Shown here: positions 1 through 7,810 of the stretch, piece by piece
Position numbering within the stretch: position 1 is the stretch's first letter
Layout: every line of letters begins with the position of its first letter
Assembly: GCA_030446545.1 (NCBI GenBank)
Contig: JAUJNB010000018.1
Span: 1-39,051 of the forward strand
From: Acidimicrobiales bacterium
GTDB taxonomy: Bacteria > Actinomycetota > Acidimicrobiia > Acidimicrobiales > CADCSY01
Reading direction: 5' to 3'
DNA: 39,051 nucleotides
Position numbers and translations under genes: made by a program
Notes under the pieces: model-generated
What the model was told of the DNA's origin: nothing
What the model saw: only the letters and a program-made list of their open reading frames with translations
The model's database searches: none

Positions 1-44
1 TCGAGCAGGTAGGCGATGCGGGCCAGGGCGACGGCCGGGTCCAT
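1..44 (-). CDS. N-terminus of probable PHP-domain / polymerase-X-like protein (partial)
   Basis: Only the first 14-15 codons are present and the rest lies beyond the left edge. The ATG is at 44-42 and the reading begins MDPAVALARIAYLLE. This resembles the opening of actinobacterial PHP-domain or helix-hairpin-helix (polymerase-X-like) proteins, which often begin MDPVxALxRIAFLLER; that is recognition from memory. It lies 23 nt downstream of the NuoF-like stop on the same strand, so the two could be co-transcribed. Too little is visible for a firm name. Confidence 0.4.
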   Translation of the reverse strand, partial: MDPAVALARIAYLL

Positions 45-67
45 CGGGGCGACGGTAGCCCGGGGCG

Positions 68-1582
68 TCAGTCCTCGCTGTCGGTGACCGACACCCATTC
101 CCGGGGCTTGAAGGTCCAGTCGCCGTAGCGGCCCTCGCCCAGGCGGTCGGCGGGCAGCTTGCCCGAGAACACCTCGTCAAAGGTCCAGTCAGGCTGCTTG
201 TCGCGGAAGCGCCCGTCGACCACGGCCAGGCCGCCGTTGATGTCGATCAACTCGGCCACCAGGTAGGGCGGGACCGCCGGGGCCTGGCCTGAGCGGTGAG
301 CCGCCATCTCCTCGGGGAAGCGCTCGAGGACGCTCTGGACGACGGCTTCGTGCTGGTGGGCCAGGTAGCACCGGGCGCTGTCGGACACCTCGGCCACATT
401 GGCCTGCATGGAGGCGAAGGCCCGCTCGTCGGCCTCGGACCGGCTGAGATCGGCCAGCAGGCCGCTGATCTTGAGACCGCCCTGCTTGCACGGGGTGCAC
501 TGGCCGCAGGACTCCACCCCGAGGAAGCGGGAAACACCGGCGGCCACGGCCACCAGGTCGATGGTGTCGTCCATGACGATGAAGCCACCCGACCCCACCC
601 CGCTGCCGATGGCGTTCATGGCCTCGTAGGAGACGGGGGTGTCGAGGAGGTCGGCGGGGATGAGCCCGTTGGCCACGCCGGGCATCACCGCTTTGATGTG
701 GCGCCCTTCTTTGGCACCGCCACCGATGCTCTCGATGACCTCCCGCAGGGGTGTGCCCATGATGACCTCGGCCACCCCGTGCTTGCGGGTGGACCCGGTG
801 ACCGTGCACACGATGGTCCCGGGTGACTCCTCCGTCCCCACGGTGCGGAACCAGGCCGCCCCCCGCTGGATGATGCGGGGGACGTTGGCCAGGGTCTCGA
901 CGTTGTCGATGAGGGCAGGGGGGGCGTCGGTCTCGCCACCGGGACCGGCCATCTGCACATTGGCCGCCGAGGTCACTCCGGGTCGGGCCCCGCCGTGGCG
1001 TTCGGCCGCGCTGCGAACCCCGCGCCGGAACGGCGGGGCCACCCGGGGGAAGGGAAAGCGCCCGTCGATGGTCTCGAGGAGGGCCGTCTCCTCCCCGTAG
1101 AGGTACTCGTCGGGGCCCTCGAACACTTCGAGGGCCACGTCGCCCGACCACCCGGTCGCCTCGGCCTCGGCCATGGCGGCGCGCACCCGGGCCACCTCGA
1201 TGGTGAAGGAGCGCTTGAGCCCGAAGATGATCCGGTCGGCACCCACCGCGTGCGCGGCGATGAGGGCACCCTCGAGGACGTGGTAGGGGTTCTTGCGCAG
1301 GATGCTGCGGTCCTTGAAGGTGCCGGGTTCACCCTCGGCCCCGTTGACCACCACGGTGGTGCCCACCCGGTCGGAGCGGTTCTCCACCATGGTGCGCCAC
1401 TTGCGCCCGGTGGGGAAGCCGGCCCCGCCCCGGCCCCGCAGGCCCGAGGCCTCGAGCGTCTCCACCAGCACCATGGGATCGACCTGGCGGGCCGCCACCA
1501 GCCCTTCGCCACCCCGCTTGGCCTGATACTCCTCGAGGCTGCCGATGGTGCTGGCGAACAGGACGCGACGGACCTTTCTCAT
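68..1582 (-). CDS. NuoF-like NADH-binding flavoprotein (complex I 51-kDa family), solitary
   Basis: A 504-residue protein of the complex I 51-kDa / NuoF / formate-dehydrogenase-beta family, which takes electrons from NADH through FMN to a 4Fe-4S cluster. The glycine-rich FMN/NADH region is RGRGGAGFPTGRKW at residues 49-62 followed by GAEGEPGTFKDR at 81-92. The N3-type cluster ligands are Cys359, Cys362 and Cys365 (SCGQCTPC) and Cys405. About 70-100 residues after the cluster region form a C-terminal extension. The ATG is at 1582. Neither neighbour is nuoE, nuoG or a formate dehydrogenase subunit, so this is probably not the respiratory complex I copy. The partner (an NuoE-like protein, a hydrogenase or dehydrogenase module, or none) is not visible. 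The family is certain and the physiological acceptor unknown. Confidence 0.85.
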   Translation of the reverse strand: MRKVRRVLFASTIGSLEEYQAKRGGEGLVAARQVDPMVLVETLEASGLRGRGGAGFPTGRKWRTMVENRSDRVGTTVVVNGAEGEPGTFKDRSILRKNPYHVLEGALIAAHAVGADRIIFGLKRSFTIEVARVRAAMAEAEATGWSGDVALEVFEGPDEYLYGEETALLETIDGRFPFPRVAPPFRRGVRSAAERHGGARPGVTSAANVQMAGPGGETDAPPALIDNVETLANVPRIIQRGAAWFRTVGTEESPGTIVCTVTGSTRKHGVAEVIMGTPLREVIESIGGGAKEGRHIKAVMPGVANGLIPADLLDTPVSYEAMNAIGSGVGSGGFIVMDDTIDLVAVAAGVSRFLGVESCGQCTPCKQGGLKISGLLADLSRSEADERAFASMQANVAEVSDSARCYLAHQHEAVVQSVLERFPEEMAAHRSGQAPAVPPYLVAELIDINGGLAVVDGRFRDKQPDWTFDEVFSGKLPADRLGEGRYGDWTFKPREWVSVTDSED

Positions 1583-1704
1583 GACTCCCCATACTGGCCG
1601 CCCGAGCGCCCGAACCGGAAACCGCCGTTCGTCCGGTTGTCGTCGGCGGGAGGCCCGCCCGGGTGGCGGCGTGGGCCGGGACGCCTCGGGGCAGGGCAGC
1701 AGTC

Positions 1705-3072
1705 ATGACCACCCTGCTTGTGACCGATCCTGCCTCCGGCGAGACCCTGCGCACGCTGGAGGTGGATGACGCCGACCAGCTGGTGGTGGCCGCCCGGGTC
1801 GCCCACCCGGCGTGGTCCGCCACCCCCGCCGCCCGTCGGGGGGCAATGCTGCGGGCCGGAGCGCAGCGGCTCCGGGAGGTGGTCGACGATCTCGCCCTGC
1901 TGCAGACCCGGGAGACGGGCAAGCCCCTGGCCGATTCCCGGGGCGGCGTGGAGGCGGGCATCGGGGCCATCGAGCAGTACGCCGAGCTCGGGCCCCTGCA
2001 CGGGAGCCGGTCGTTGCGGGGAGGGGTGGGCGCCTCCGACTGGATGACGCGGGTCAGCCGGGGGGTGGCGGTGCTGTGCCTGCCCTGGAACGATCCGGTG
2101 GCCATCGCCTGTGCCCAGGTCGCGGCCAACCTGGTGGTGGGCAACACCGTGGTGTGCAAGCCCAGCGAGAAGACGCCGCTGGCCACCGCCGAGGTGGTTC
2201 GCCTGCTCGCCGGGGAGCTGCCGGACGGGGTGGTGCGCCTGGCGGTGGGAGACGGGTCCTTGGGCGCCGACCTGGTGGCCCATCCCGGGGTCGACGTGGT
2301 CGTCCACGTCGGCTCCCGCCAGACCGGGCGCCAGGTGGCCGAGGTGTGCGCGGCCCGGGGGGCCAAGGCGGTCCTGGAGCTGGGTGGGAAGGACCCCATG
2401 ATCGTCGACGCCGGCGTCGACCCGGCGTGGGCCGCCGAGCAGGCGGCACTGGGGTGCTTCGCCAATGCCGGTCAGATCTGCACCTCGGTGGAGCGCATCT
2501 ACGTTCACCGAGAGGTCGCCGACGCCTTTGTCGACGAGCTGGTGTTGCGGGCCAAGGCCATGCGGCTGGGCCCGGGAACCGACCCTGCCACCGAGATGGG
2601 GCCGATGACCGACGACGGGCAGCGGGCCCTGGTCGACCGCCATGTCCGTTCGGCGGTCGAGGCCGGGGCCGAGCTGCGCTGTGGCGGGGCGCCGGTGGAG
2701 GGCGCCGGCTCGTTCTACCCGCCGACCGTCCTCACCGGGGTGACGCCGGGAATGGTGCTCACCGAGGAGGAGACCTTCGGTCCGGTCGCTGCGGTGCAAG
2801 TGGTCGACTCGTTCTCCGAGGCGCTCACCCTGGCCGACGCCACTCCCTACGGCCTGGCCGCCGTCGTCCTCACCGCCGACATGGCCCACGCCCAGCGGGC
2901 CATCGACGAGCTGGCCGTGGGCACGATCAAGGTCAACGCCGCCTTTGGCGGGGCCCCCGGCGGCGCCGCCTCCCCCCACGGCGACTCGGGCGAGGGCTTC
3001 GGGTACGGACCCGAGCTGCTCGACGAGCTCACCCGGGTGCGCGTGGTCCACCTGGAGCCGCCGCCGGCGTAG
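1705..3072 (+). CDS. NAD(P)-dependent aldehyde dehydrogenase
   Basis: A 455-residue member of the aldehyde dehydrogenase superfamily, which oxidises an aldehyde to the acid with NAD(P)+. Visible hallmarks are PWND (catalytic Asn about 129), the cofactor-binding KPSE motif (Lys152), the HVGS turn at 201-204, the general base Glu225 in VLELGGKDP, and the nucleophile Cys259 in NAGQICTS. The frame is open upstream to 1663, but family homology begins close to the ATG at 1705, so that start was chosen. It is divergent from the NuoF-like gene, with 122 bp between them. The substrate cannot be read from sequence; the style is closest to broad-specificity, succinate-semialdehyde or betaine-aldehyde enzymes. 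Confidence 0.9.
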   Translation: MTTLLVTDPASGETLRTLEVDDADQLVVAARVAHPAWSATPAARRGAMLRAGAQRLREVVDDLALLQTRETGKPLADSRGGVEAGIGAIEQYAELGPLHGSRSLRGGVGASDWMTRVSRGVAVLCLPWNDPVAIACAQVAANLVVGNTVVCKPSEKTPLATAEVVRLLAGELPDGVVRLAVGDGSLGADLVAHPGVDVVVHVGSRQTGRQVAEVCAARGAKAVLELGGKDPMIVDAGVDPAWAAEQAALGCFANAGQICTSVERIYVHREVADAFVDELVLRAKAMRLGPGTDPATEMGPMTDDGQRALVDRHVRSAVEAGAELRCGGAPVEGAGSFYPPTVLTGVTPGMVLTEEETFGPVAAVQVVDSFSEALTLADATPYGLAAVVLTADMAHAQRAIDELAVGTIKVNAAFGGAPGGAASPHGDSGEGFGYGPELLDELTRVRVVHLEPPPA

Positions 3073-3138
3073 CCCACCCACTCGACCGTCGGTGCCTTGG
3101 GGCGATGGTAGGCAGGGGATGGGACACCCGACCCGGGG

Positions 3139-3144
3139 TAGCGT
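3139..3144 (+). promoter_or_regulatory. candidate -10 box (TAGCGT) for the SDR gene
   Basis: TAGCGT fits the TAnnnT pattern seen before many starts here. It lies 7 nt before an in-frame TTG (3152) and 16 nt before the GTG at 3161. No Shine-Dalgarno is visible, so initiation may be leaderless. No clear -35 box is seen. Confidence 0.4.
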
Positions 3145-3160
3145 CGACACCTTGGCGTCA

Positions 3161-3874
3161 GTGGTGTGGATCTCGGGGGCGTCGAGCGGCATCGGGGAGG
3201 AGCTGGCCCGCACCGTCCCCGACGAGGGCGCCCGGGTCATCGGCATCAGTCGGCGGGCTCCGAGGGCGGTCGAGCACCTAGCGGCCGACCTCTCCGATCC
3301 TGCCTCGTGGCGCCTGGTGGGAGCCTCGTTCGATCGGGAGCTGGCCGCCTTCCAGGGTGGTCGGGTCGTGTTCATCCACGCCGCCGGCACCATCGAGCCC
3401 CTGGGCTTCGCCGGTGAGGTCGACAACGAGCGCTACGCCGCCAACGTGATGCTCAACAGCGCCGCTCCCCAGGTGTTGGGCCATCTCTTCCTGGCCGCCG
3501 CCCGGCACCTGGCGGTCGACCGTCATCTGGTCATGATCACCTCCGGCGCGGCCCGCAGCGTCTATGCCGGATGGTCCTCCTACGGCGCGGGCAAGGCGGC
3601 GATCGACCAGTGGGTGCGAGACGTGGGAGCGGAGCAGGACCGGCGCGGGGGCGCCCGGGTGCTGGCCGTCGCGCCGGGCACGGTCGACACCCCCATGCAG
3701 GCCCTGCTCCGGGCGGTGGCCGACGACGACTTCCCCCAACGCCAGCGGTTCCTCGACCTCCACGCCGACCGCCGGTTGGCCGACCCGACGGAGGTGGCCC
3801 GGCGAATCTGGCGCCTGCTCGACGGCGGCCTGGACAACGGCAGCGTGGTCGACCTCAGGCAGATCGACCGGTGA
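3161..3874 (+). CDS. short-chain dehydrogenase/reductase
   Basis: About 237 residues with a classical SDR Rossmann fold. The N-terminal nucleotide motif is SGASSGIG (residues 5-12), HAAG replaces the usual NNAG, a Ser lies in MITSGAA, and the catalytic Tyr and Lys are in the YGAGK segment. The late PGTVDTPM motif is also typical. The start is uncertain: GTG 3161 fits homology, TTG 3152 sits 7 nt after a -10-like box, and ATG 3119 gives a longer N-terminus without homology. It lies downstream of the aldehyde dehydrogenase on the same strand. The substrate is unknown. The annotation as an NAD(P)-dependent SDR is secure. Confidence 0.85.
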   Translation: MVWISGASSGIGEELARTVPDEGARVIGISRRAPRAVEHLAADLSDPASWRLVGASFDRELAAFQGGRVVFIHAAGTIEPLGFAGEVDNERYAANVMLNSAAPQVLGHLFLAAARHLAVDRHLVMITSGAARSVYAGWSSYGAGKAAIDQWVRDVGAEQDRRGGARVLAVAPGTVDTPMQALLRAVADDDFPQRQRFLDLHADRRLADPTEVARRIWRLLDGGLDNGSVVDLRQIDR

Positions 3875-3900
3875 CGGCCACCACCGTCGTCACCTGAGCA

Positions 3901-4296
3901 GTGCACGTCCTCTCCAGTCGCGTCCTGGTCCGACCCGTCGACCTGGACCGTTCCTTCGCCTTCTACGGTGGCACGCTCGGCCTGGCCGTCTCCCGCGAGT
4001 TCGGGGACGGGGACCACCGGGGCGTCGTGTACTTCCTCGGCGGTGGCTTCCTCGAGGTCTCGGGACGAGCCACCGGTGTCGTCGGGCCGACCGTCGAGCT
4101 GTGGCTCCAGGTCCAAGACGTCGACACGACCCATCGCGAGCTCGAAGCCGCCGGTGTCGTCATCCTGCGTCCGCCCGCCGACGAGCCGTGGGGGCTGCGC
4201 GAGCTGTGGATCGCCGATCCCGACGGGCTGCGGATCGTCCTGGTCGAGGTACCGGCGGACCACCCGCTGCGACGTCGCCCGGTGCTGGAGGGGTGA
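3901..4296 (+). CDS. VOC (glyoxalase/bleomycin resistance) superfamily protein
   Basis: A 131-residue protein made of a single vicinal-oxygen-chelate module pair. It opens with SSRVLVRPVDLDRSFAFYGG, the usual first strand and helix. The central strand is VELWLQVQDVDTTHREL and the C-terminal strand is LWIADPDGLRIVLVEV. VOC proteins bind a metal or an antibiotic or metabolite in a cup formed by paired beta-alpha-beta-beta-beta units; this length suits a homodimer. The GTG start at 3901 is 26 nt after the SDR stop, suggesting co-transcription. No clear Shine-Dalgarno is seen. The substrate cannot be assigned. Confidence 0.8.
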   Translation: MHVLSSRVLVRPVDLDRSFAFYGGTLGLAVSREFGDGDHRGVVYFLGGGFLEVSGRATGVVGPTVELWLQVQDVDTTHRELEAAGVVILRPPADEPWGLRELWIADPDGLRIVLVEVPADHPLRRRPVLEG

Positions 4297-4477
4297 CCTG
4301 GCACCCCGGCGACGCCTCCTCTGCTGCCTCCGGCCTTCTGACCCCCGAAGGGACGGAGAAGGGGCGTTTCGGGGGACGAGACGGCTGGGGCCGGGGACCG
4401 AGCGATAGCGTCGTGTGGGTCATGACCGTGGGTCCACGCTGCTCGGTGCACCGGTGTGGCCGTGCACCGGTCGACCG

Positions 4478-4990
4478 GTGAACGCCGTCGAGCTCGTTCC
4501 CGGTGCCCGTTTCCCCGACCTCGACCTTCCCGACCACGCCGGCAACGGCCGCCGCCTCTCGGAACTGGCGGCCGACGATCCGGTGGTGCTCCAGTTCTAT
4601 CGGGGATGGTGGTGCCCCAAAGAGCAGGCCTTCTTCCGGCGCCTGCTGCCGCTGCAGGACGAGGCCGAGGTGGCCTACAGCCGGGTGGTGTCGGTGAGCG
4701 TCGACCCGCCTGCGGTCGAGGCCGCCTTCCGGGCCGGGCTGGGGGCCCGTTGGACCTTCCTCTCCGACGAGTCCCGCCGTTGGCAGGAACGCCTCGGCCT
4801 GGTGGAGTCGACCGATCGCGCCCATCGGCCCTACCTGCCCGCGGTCTTCACCCTGTTCCCCGACCTGACCATCCACCGTGCCTACAACGGCTACTGGTTC
4901 TGGGGACGGCCCACCAACGAGGAGCTACGCCAGGACCTGCGAGCCATCAGCCAGAAGCTCCGGTCCGACTGGGAGGTCCCCCGGTCGTGA
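4478..4990 (+). CDS. redoxin / peroxiredoxin-like protein (AhpC/TSA fold)
   Basis: 170 residues with a thioredoxin fold of the AhpC/TSA-redoxin type. The N-terminus (LVPGARFPDLDLPDHAG) is the usual extended opening. The segment VVLQFYRGWWCPKEQ places a single cysteine, Cys46, at the active-site position. The later SVSVDPPAVEAAFRA and ARWTFLSDESRRW segments match peroxiredoxin-like proteins. The canonical PxxxTxxC motif is altered to YRGWWC, so peroxidase activity is inferred only. Translation could start at GTG 4415 just after a TAGCGT at 4406-4411, but homology begins at GTG 4478. Its stop overlaps the next gene's start (GTGA). Confidence 0.75.
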   Translation: MNAVELVPGARFPDLDLPDHAGNGRRLSELAADDPVVLQFYRGWWCPKEQAFFRRLLPLQDEAEVAYSRVVSVSVDPPAVEAAFRAGLGARWTFLSDESRRWQERLGLVESTDRAHRPYLPAVFTLFPDLTIHRAYNGYWFWGRPTNEELRQDLRAISQKLRSDWEVPRS

Positions 4991-5499
4991 CCTGGTGCTG
5001 GTTCGCCGTCTGTGAGGATCGGCCTGTCGACGCCCTGGCCAGCGCCGCTTTCACCGCCGACGACGGCCGCGGCTGCGGGTTCCTCGTCGCCTGGCCCTCC
5101 GGGCATGACGAGCCGGTGGGTGCGGCCCGGATCGACGGCCGGGCCATCGACCCCTCCGGGGGGGAGGCGGCGGCCTCCCTGGCCCTGGCGCCGCCCGGCA
5201 TGAGCCTGCTGTTCGACGACATCGCCGTTTCGCAGGCCATCAGGATGGCGCTCTCGCTTCCTGCTCCCGACGCCCTGTCCACCCTGACCCAGGGTGACAC
5301 CCGCTACGTCGGCGCCGTCACCGTGGTGCGCGGCGAGGACACGGGGAGGCTGAACTACGACCCCTTCGGCGTGCTCTTCCCGGCGTGGAGGTTGCAGGTC
5401 GGAGCCGGTCTGTTCGCCGACATGCCGGCGCCGGCCGGACCGGTCATCCAGCGTTACGGGGCAGGCAACCCCTGGCCCTTCGACCGCTTCGGGTCCTGA
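4987..5499 (+). CDS. hypothetical protein, translationally coupled to the redoxin
   Basis: A 170-residue protein I do not recognise. It begins at GTG 4987 inside a GTGA overlap with the redoxin stop codon, which argues for translational coupling and a shared role. It has no membrane segment or signal peptide. The sequence is hydrophobic and acidic, with Cys at the very N-terminus (TWCWFAVCED) and another in GRGCGF. It ends with RYGAGNPWPFDRFGS. A GH15 pseudogene begins 7 nt after its stop. A redox-related role is suggested only by the coupling. Confidence 0.65.
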   Translation: MTWCWFAVCEDRPVDALASAAFTADDGRGCGFLVAWPSGHDEPVGAARIDGRAIDPSGGEAAASLALAPPGMSLLFDDIAVSQAIRMALSLPAPDALSTLTQGDTRYVGAVTVVRGEDTGRLNYDPFGVLFPAWRLQVGAGLFADMPAPAGPVIQRYGAGNPWPFDRFGS

Positions 5500-5506
5500 G
5501 GAGCCC

Positions 5507-6594
5507 GTGTCCAGCCGACCGATCGCCGACTACGGATGTTGTCCGACTGCCATTCGTCGGCGTTGGTGAGCGGGGAAGGCTCCGTCGACTGGCTCTGCCT
5601 GCCCCGCTACGACTCACCATCGGTCTTCGGACGCCTGCTCGACGCCGCCGCCGGGCACTGGTCGATACATCCGGCCCGTGGATCCGGGACGCCAGCCTGA
5701 CCAGGGCCAGGGCCAGGGCCAGGGCCTGCAGAACATGTACGGCGTCGGTGGCGAACATGACCTGTCCGAGCGGGAGCTCCCTCACCTCGACGGTTGGCGA
5801 GGCAGCCGACCCGTGCGGGTGGGCAACGGTGCCTGGGCCAGCGCCAGTCCGACATCTATGGTGAGTCGTTCGACGCCGTCTACCGTCTCCGGGAGCAGGT
5901 GGCGAGATCGACGGGCCGACTCGAGCGTTCCTCGAAGACGTGGCCGACGCCGCCGCGTCGGCGTGGGGCCAGCCCGATCAGGGCATCTGGGGGATGCGGG
6001 GTGAGCCTCAGCACTTCCTCTACTCGAAGTTGATGTGCTGGGTGGCCCTCGACCGGGCCATCCGGATCTTCGACCGGGTGAGCGACGCCCAGCGGGTGGC
6101 GAGATGGACGGTGGTGGGCGAGGAGGTGCGGGAGTCGCTCCTTCGCCCGAGGGTGGAACGAAGGGGTGGGGGCCTACACCCAGGCCTTCGACAGCGACGA
6201 GCTCGATGCCTCGGTGCTCATGATGGCCATCACCGGCTTCCTCCCTGCGACCGATCCCCGCATGCTGGCCACCATCGAGTGCGTGGCCGTCGGTCTGGCC
6301 GCTCCTTGCGGCCTGCTGCATCGCTACTCCGACCCGGATGGCATCGGGGGATCGGAGTCCCCCTTCGCCCTGTGCACCTACTGGTTGGTGGAGTGCCTGG
6401 CCCTCGCCGGCCAGGTCGAGCGAGCCAGCCGGTTGTTCGAACGGGTCACCGCCTACGCCAACGACGTCGGGCTGTTGAGCGAAGAGGTCGATCCCGCGGG
6501 TGGCGAGCTCCTGGGGAACTTCCCTCAGGCCTTCAGCCACGTGGGCCTGGTCAACGCGGCCTGGGCCATCTCGATCGCCCAGCAGTTCGCCTGA
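5507..6594 (+). pseudogene. degraded GH15 glucosidase/trehalase gene
   Basis: A second copy of the GH15 gene found intact at 10047-11885, broken in several ways. The start (RPIADYG) matches the intact start. A one-base loss near 5537 shifts the frame, after which [18 protein letters not shown] is readable. At about 5690 homology stops, roughly 257 residues (about 71-327 of the intact protein) are missing, and a CCAGGG tandem repeat marks the junction. Homology resumes at [14 protein letters not shown], shifts again near 5835, 5940 and 6170, and ends cleanly with NFPQAFSHVGLVNAAW. The general-acid Glu (GMWE in the intact copy) reads GIWG here. No functional product is expected. It lies in opposite orientation to the intact paralogue. 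Confidence 0.9.
5701..5724 (+). repeat. CCAGGG hexamer tandem repeat at the pseudogene deletion junction
   Basis: Four perfect CCAGGG units in tandem, ending in CCTGCA. They sit exactly where the GH15 pseudogene loses about 770 bp of coding sequence. This suggests slippage or repeat-mediated deletion, although the order of events cannot be told. Confidence 0.9.
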
Positions 6595-6754
6595 GCACCG
6601 GCGCTCAATCTGATGTGGGAGGAGCACTCGTCGACCCGGTGGCAGCGGGGACCGTAGCGGTGCGGTCGAAGCCTCGGGTGACGGGGCAAGGTGGTGCTCG
6701 GACTCGGCCACGCGTCCTCGACGTTAGACCGGCGGTTCGCAGCCAGGGGTCGGG

Positions 6755-7810
6755 CTACGGCGGAATGATCTGGAGGGTGCCGTCGATGGCACTGGCCACG
6801 AAGACACGGCCGGTCACCGAGTCGACGGCGACGGTGTTGGGCTGGCGGACCGTGGCCAGGCTGGTGACCTGCTCGGGGGCCCCGTCGCCGAGGCGGAAGC
6901 CCACCAGCCGGTTTGTGGCGGTCAGGGTGACCCACAGCATCTCGCGCTCCGGGTCGACGGCCAACCCGTAGGGGGTGCCCGGGAGGACCACCTCCTCGAC
7001 CATGGCGGGTGGGTCCAGGGTGAAGACGCGCAGCGCGTCGCCACGGGTGTCGGCGACCACCACGCGTCCCCGCCCGTCGGCCACGGCGTGGGTCGGGCCC
7101 GCCCCCGCCTCCACCGCCCCGAAGCTCTGGGTTCCGGCCGCGTCGTAGACCGACAGGGTGTTGCCCCGGACGTCGACGACGCCGACCCGGCCCCCGGTCA
7201 CCACCACTCCCCCGGGCTGGACGGGCTCGGGAAAAGCCCGTACCACCGATCCGTCCTCGATCACCGACGTGGTGCCTCCGAGCTCGTCAGCCACGAAGAT
7301 GCGCGCGTCGACGGCTGCGGCGTCGTGGGGCTGTCGCCCGACACTGGTCTGCGACGCCACCTCCCCGTCGGGCAGGGTCACCTGGGCCACCACATCGGTG
7401 TCCTCGCCCGCCACGAGCACCGGTCCCCCTGGTGCGGCCAACTGCAGGTGGCGAGCGGCGCCCGGTACCGCAACGGTGCGGGTGACCGTCCCGGACCGAC
7501 CGTTCACCAGGACCAGTCGGTTGGGCTGGCGCAGGGCGATCGCCACCAGGCCGGTGACCGGGTCGGCCACCATTCCCTCGGGACCTCCGCCGGTTCCGAG
7601 ATCGAGGACTTCACCGGCCGGGGCTTCGGTGGGGACGGGAGACACCGCCGGTTCCGCCGCCGGCGGGAAGTCCGGGGCCGACGTCGCCACGGGCGCCGAT
7701 GCCTCGGGCCCGTCGCCCCCGCAGCCCACCAGGCCGAGCACCGCGACGACCGCCGACGCGGCGGGCCAAGAGCGCCGGGGGAACCCTGCCGGTGCCTTGC
7801 GGTCAAGCAT
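6755..7810 (-). CDS. beta-propeller (YncE/NHL-like) lipoprotein
   Basis: 351 residues. The N-terminus is basic (LDRKAPAGFPRRS), then hydrophobic, then a lipobox LVGC with Cys30, so an exported lipoprotein is predicted. After a Pro/Ala-rich spacer come repeated blades such as PEGMVADPVTGLVAIAL, PHDAAAVDARIFVADEL, PTHAVADGRGRVVVADTRG, PYGLAVDPEREMLWVTL and PNTVAVDSVTGRVFVAS. These are typical of YVTN/NHL propellers with six or seven blades. The ATG at 7810 overlaps the stop of the upstream oxidoreductase by 8 nt, so it is the last gene of the operon. The ligand is unknown. Between this gene and the pseudogene (6595-6754) nothing is recognisable. Confidence 0.8.
   Translation of the reverse strand: MLDRKAPAGFPRRSWPAASAVVAVLGLVGCGGDGPEASAPVATSAPDFPPAAEPAVSPVPTEAPAGEVLDLGTGGGPEGMVADPVTGLVAIALRQPNRLVLVNGRSGTVTRTVAVPGAARHLQLAAPGGPVLVAGEDTDVVAQVTLPDGEVASQTSVGRQPHDAAAVDARIFVADELGGTTSVIEDGSVVRAFPEPVQPGGVVVTGGRVGVVDVRGNTLSVYDAAGTQSFGAVEAGAGPTHAVADGRGRVVVADTRGDALRVFTLDPPAMVEEVVLPGTPYGLAVDPEREMLWVTLTATNRLVGFRLGDGAPEQVTSLATVRQPNTVAVDSVTGRVFVASAIDGTLQIIPP

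Noticed and set aside
5701..5724. CRISPR-like array
   Set aside because: The units are 6 bp and contiguous with no spacers. No cas genes or regular 24-40 bp repeats occur anywhere in the window.
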